Positions 6,885 through 9,698 of a stretch of 9,698 nucleotides of DNA are shown in pieces. The notes under the pieces were generated by a model. The model saw only the letters and a program-made list of their open reading frames with translations. It was not told the origin of the DNA and made no database searches. The first letter of the stretch is position 1, and each line of letters opens with the position of its first letter. Both the position numbers and the translations under genes were made by a program. Source of the DNA: Chitinophagaceae bacterium (GTDB taxonomy: Bacteria > Bacteroidota > Bacteroidia > Chitinophagales > Chitinophagaceae); the NCBI GenBank assembly GCA_025963615.1, contig JAOQAL010000259.1, positions 1 to 9,698 of the forward strand. Reading direction: 5' to 3'.

Positions 6885-7150
6885 AAACAATCCTTTAATT
6901 ATTAGCAATACAAAAACCGGCCCTGCAAACAATAAGCCTGGAAAAAAATTACCTGCGTCACCCCGCCTTTCATATTCCTATCAACCCCGTTTTAAAAATT
7001 TTGTAGAATCCTCTACACATTAAATCTCCGTTTTCCTTTTTAAACAACTATTATAGGCGGGGGAATCAAAATTGCAGGAGCTGAAATAAGAACACATAAA
7101 TCTGCAATATTGATATCAAGATCTATTTACACAAATAAAAAATATGCCGT
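6885..7150. promoter_or_regulatory. Divergent intergenic region between DUF421 and DUF892 genes
   Basis: This 266-nt region must hold promoters for the leftward DUF421 gene and the rightward DUF892-katE genes. One weak Bacteroidota-like pair for the rightward genes is TTG (7072-7074) with TAAATCTG (7097-7104), spaced 22 nt, slightly longer than usual. The GGCGGGGG patch at 7056-7063 stands out in otherwise AT-rich DNA. No clear operator was identified. Confidence 0.3.
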
Positions 7151-7807
7151 ATGAGTAAGTCAACTACCCGCAAAAAAGTTGCATCACCAAAAACTGAAAA
7201 AGTTCCTGCAGCCTACGCAAAGACCAGCCCCGCTACCCCGGCAGTGGAAGTTGATAAATATAACTCTTCAAAATTCCAATCGACCAAAGAGGCCGACCTC
7301 GACACACAACTTCTCGGAACGGAAGATGGGATAATTAAACTTTTTACTGATTCCATTAAAGATATTTATTGGGCGGAAAATCATTTGGTGAAAGCCCTGC
7401 CTATAATGGCTAAAGCAGCCTCTTCAAAAACATTAAAGAATGCAATCACAGAACATCGGGAACAAACAAAAATCCATGCCGGGAGACTGGAGCAAATTTT
7501 TGAAAAGCTGGCTATAAAAAAAGAGGCAAAGAAATGTGATGCTATGGAAGGATTGACCAAAGAAGGAGAGGAAATGGTTGAGATGACGGACAGGGATACC
7601 CCAGCGCGTGACTTGGGAATTATCATGGCTTCCCGGAAAGTAGAACATTATGAAATGGCTGCTTACAGCGGACTTGTAAAACTTGCCGATAGATTAGGCT
7701 ACCCTGAAATTTCCGCTTTGCTTTCAGAAACGCTGGAGGAAGAAGAAGAGGCCAATAACATACTGTCGGATATTGCTGATGATAATATTGTATTGAACGG
7801 AGAATGA
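7151..7807 (+). CDS. DUF892 (YciE/YciF-type) ferritin-like protein with basic N-terminal tail
   Basis: The 218-residue protein has a low-complexity tail rich in Lys, Ser, Thr, Ala and Pro (about 1-35). A four-helix ferritin-like DUF892 domain (about 58-212) follows, starting with LFTDSIKDIYWAEN. Candidate di-iron ligands are E76, E101/H102, H109, E165/H166 and the ETLEEEEE run (193-200). DUF892 proteins are stress-induced and structurally related to rubrerythrin and ferritin. Their exact activity is uncertain, so iron binding is inferred. The family core is about 160 residues, so the tail accounts for the extra length. katE follows after 61 nt on the same strand with no terminator, indicating a likely operon and a joint role in peroxide or iron stress. 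An overlapping out-of-frame ATG at 7144 reads only four codons. Confidence 0.9.
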   Translation: MSKSTTRKKVASPKTEKVPAAYAKTSPATPAVEVDKYNSSKFQSTKEADLDTQLLGTEDGIIKLFTDSIKDIYWAENHLVKALPIMAKAASSKTLKNAITEHREQTKIHAGRLEQIFEKLAIKKEAKKCDAMEGLTKEGEEMVEMTDRDTPARDLGIIMASRKVEHYEMAAYSGLVKLADRLGYPEISALLSETLEEEEEANNILSDIADDNIVLNGE

Positions 7808-7868
7808 GGACAACGGGAAAAACTGAATACTTACGTCACAACATTCATTACCAATAAAAATTATAAAA

Positions 7869-9698
7869 ATGCCGGATTCGAAAAATAATCTCCCAGAGGA
7901 TAATAAAAAAATTACCAGCCTTCAACCGGATAAAGAAGATTCGACGGGTGAATTTTTAACGACCAACCAGGGCCTGCGGATAAATGACGATCAGAATCAG
8001 CTTAAGTCTGGCGAAAGAGGGCCCAGTCTGCTCGAGGATTTTATGTTTCGGGAAAAAATCACTCACTTCGATCATGAACGCATTCCCGAAAGGGTAGTCC
8101 ATGCCCGCGGTTCCGCAGCACATGGTGTATTCCGGTTGGATAAAAATATCAGTAAATTCACGAAAGCAGGTTTTTTATGCGATACCGCCAGGGAGACGCC
8201 TGTATTTGTGAGATTTTCTACCGTTGCAGGTTCAAGAGGCTCGACTGACCTGGCCCGCGACGTTCGTGGTTTCGCAGTCAAGTTTTACACCGAAGAAGGA
8301 AATTTCGACCTGGTTGGTAATAATATGCCAGTTTTTTTTATCCAGGATGCTATCAAATTTCCTGACCTGATACACGCTGTCAAACCTGAGCCACACAATG
8401 AGATGCCTCAGGCGGCTTCCGCGCATGATACTTTCTGGGATTATATATCACAAACACCGGAGTCCGCGCATATGATTATGTGGTTAATGAGTGACCGGGC
8501 AATTCCGCGGAGTTACCGGATGATGGAAGGTTTTGGCGTGCATACATTTCGCTTGATCAATGCCGAAAATAAATCCTGTTTTGTTAAGTTTCACTGGAAG
8601 ACTTTGCTCGGTATTCACGCTGTAGCCTGGGATGAGGCCCAGCATATTTCAGGTAAGGATCCTGATTTCCACCGCCGGGATTTGTGGGAAGCTATTGAAA
8701 ATGGAGATTATCCGCAATGGGAATTTGGAGTTCAGATAGTACCCGAAAAAGACGAGCACAAATATGAATTTGATTTACTGGATCCCACCAAATTAATTCC
8801 GGAAGAACTTGTACCCGTTATGCCTATCGGTACACTAACCTTAAACCGCAATCCGGATAATTTTTTTGCCGAGACCGAACAAGTGGCATTTCATGTAGGG
8901 CATGTAGTGCCCGGAATTGATTTTACGAATGACCCCCTTTTACAAGGACGCCTGTTCTCTTATACTGACACGCAATTAATCCGTCTCGGCGGACCCAATT
9001 TTCATGAAATACCAATTAACCGTCCTATTGCACCGGTTCACAATAATCAACGGGATGGTCATATGCGTCAAGCAATAAATAAAGGTAAAACAGCCCACAG
9101 CCCGAACGGTATGTCGAACGGTTGCCCCTTCCAGGCGGGGATGTTACAGGGGGGATTTACAAGTTTTCCCGAAAAAATTTCGGCAAACAAAATCAGGGAG
9201 AGAAGCCAGAGCTTTTTTGATCATTTCAGCCAGGCCAAATTATTTTTCAACAGTCAGTCAGATCCTGAAAAAAATCACCTGACAGATGCACTATGTTTTG
9301 AACTCGGAAAAGTTGAATTGATTTCCATTAAAGAAAGAATGCTTTATTTTCTTGCCCAGATTGATGAAAGTCTTGCAGCCGCAGTTGCTTATTGCCTTGG
9401 ACTTCATGTTCCAAAAGCGCTGAAGACCCCCTTAAACCAAACCGTTCCGGCCGATGCTGACCCGGAAAAATACCGTTCAATTGTAAAAGAAGGTTCGCTT
9501 GAAAAATCGGCGGCATTAAGTATGGCATTTACCAAAAAAAATTCCATAGCTACCCGCAAAATTGCAATACTGGCAGCAGATGGTGTTAATGAAAAGAACC
9601 TGAATAAGGTTCAAGATACATTAACAGCCGAAGGCGCCATGTGCGATGTCATTTCAACAAAACAGGGTTTCATTTCTGGTACCAATGACGGCAGTATC
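7869..9698 (+). CDS. katE: Large-subunit (clade 2, HPII-type) haem catalase, 3' partial
   Basis: The frame is open from ATG 7869 to the window edge (610 codons). It disproportionates hydrogen peroxide to water and oxygen. Key residues are visible: distal His H78 in VVHARG, Asn N151 in VGNNMPVFF, and proximal haem-ligand Tyr Y365 in RLFSYTDTQ. H342 in AFHVGH matches the His that is covalently linked to the proximal Tyr in E. coli HPII (constant offset of 50 residues). The family signature FDHERIPERVVHARG is intact, and LGGPNFHEIPINRP follows the Tyr. An N-terminal extension of about 55 residues and the start of the C-terminal flavodoxin/GATase-like domain (from about 560, RKIAILAADGV) mark the large-subunit clade. 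The family is about 700-750 residues, so roughly 100-140 are missing beyond the window. It is probably co-transcribed with the DUF892 gene, 61 nt upstream. Likely cytoplasmic and induced in stationary phase or stress. Confidence 0.96.
   Translation, partial: MPDSKNNLPEDNKKITSLQPDKEDSTGEFLTTNQGLRINDDQNQLKSGERGPSLLEDFMFREKITHFDHERIPERVVHARGSAAHGVFRLDKNISKFTKAGFLCDTARETPVFVRFSTVAGSRGSTDLARDVRGFAVKFYTEEGNFDLVGNNMPVFFIQDAIKFPDLIHAVKPEPHNEMPQAASAHDTFWDYISQTPESAHMIMWLMSDRAIPRSYRMMEGFGVHTFRLINAENKSCFVKFHWKTLLGIHAVAWDEAQHISGKDPDFHRRDLWEAIENGDYPQWEFGVQIVPEKDEHKYEFDLLDPTKLIPEELVPVMPIGTLTLNRNPDNFFAETEQVAFHVGHVVPGIDFTNDPLLQGRLFSYTDTQLIRLGGPNFHEIPINRPIAPVHNNQRDGHMRQAINKGKTAHSPNGMSNGCPFQAGMLQGGFTSFPEKISANKIRERSQSFFDHFSQAKLFFNSQSDPEKNHLTDALCFELGKVELISIKERMLYFLAQIDESLAAAVAYCLGLHVPKALKTPLNQTVPADADPEKYRSIVKEGSLEKSAALSMAFTKKNSIATRKIAILAADGVNEKNLNKVQDTLTAEGAMCDVISTKQGFISGTNDGSI

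Noticed and set aside
6885..6932. Longer DUF421 start at TTG 6932
   Set aside because: The ATG at 6884 has an AGGA motif upstream and gives the usual family N-terminus. The longer version needs a TTG start, though it cannot be excluded.

Overview
The window looks like chromosomal DNA from a member of the Bacteroidota, most likely a Chitinophagaceae-like soil or cold-environment bacterium. The reasons are a C-terminal type IX secretion sorting domain on the exported protein, mostly A-rich leaders without Shine-Dalgarno sequences, cytosolic multi-PAS kinases of the HisKA_3 class, and the DUF421, DUF892 and KatE types present. The taxon is inferred from protein style, not from a marker gene.

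Left part (1-1484, minus strand): a soluble sensor histidine kinase with three PAS domains and a HisKA_3 phosphoacceptor helix. Its ATPase domain runs off the left edge. Next comes about 1.06 kb without a convincing gene (1485-2544). This stretch holds a 103-nt nested inverted repeat (1752-1854), an adjoining hairpin (1855-1891), an orphan plus-strand terminator (2051-2092), a further inverted repeat, and a pair of 23-bp-spaced direct repeats just upstream of the next gene. It is the best place for an undescribed non-coding RNA or regulatory element.

Middle part (2545-6095, plus strand): a secreted DUF3494 ice-binding-like protein with a type IX secretion tail. It is followed 80 nt later by a second, complete PAS/HisKA_3 kinase closely related to the first. 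This kinase has five tandem 22-residue repeats between its first and second PAS domains, the most unusual protein feature in the window. The two related kinases bracket the ice-binding gene, and no response regulator is visible.

Right part (6399-9698): a stress-type group. A DUF421 membrane protein on the minus strand is divergent from a DUF892 (YciE/YciF-type) ferritin-like protein and a large-subunit KatE catalase on the plus strand. DUF892 and katE are 61 nt apart with no terminator between them, so they probably form an operon for peroxide and iron stress. The catalase runs off the right edge within its C-terminal domain.

No CRISPR array, tRNA, rRNA, transposase or phage gene was seen. 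No complete new defence or metabolic system is evident. The unexplained items are the kinase repeat block and the structured non-coding region upstream of the ice-binding gene.
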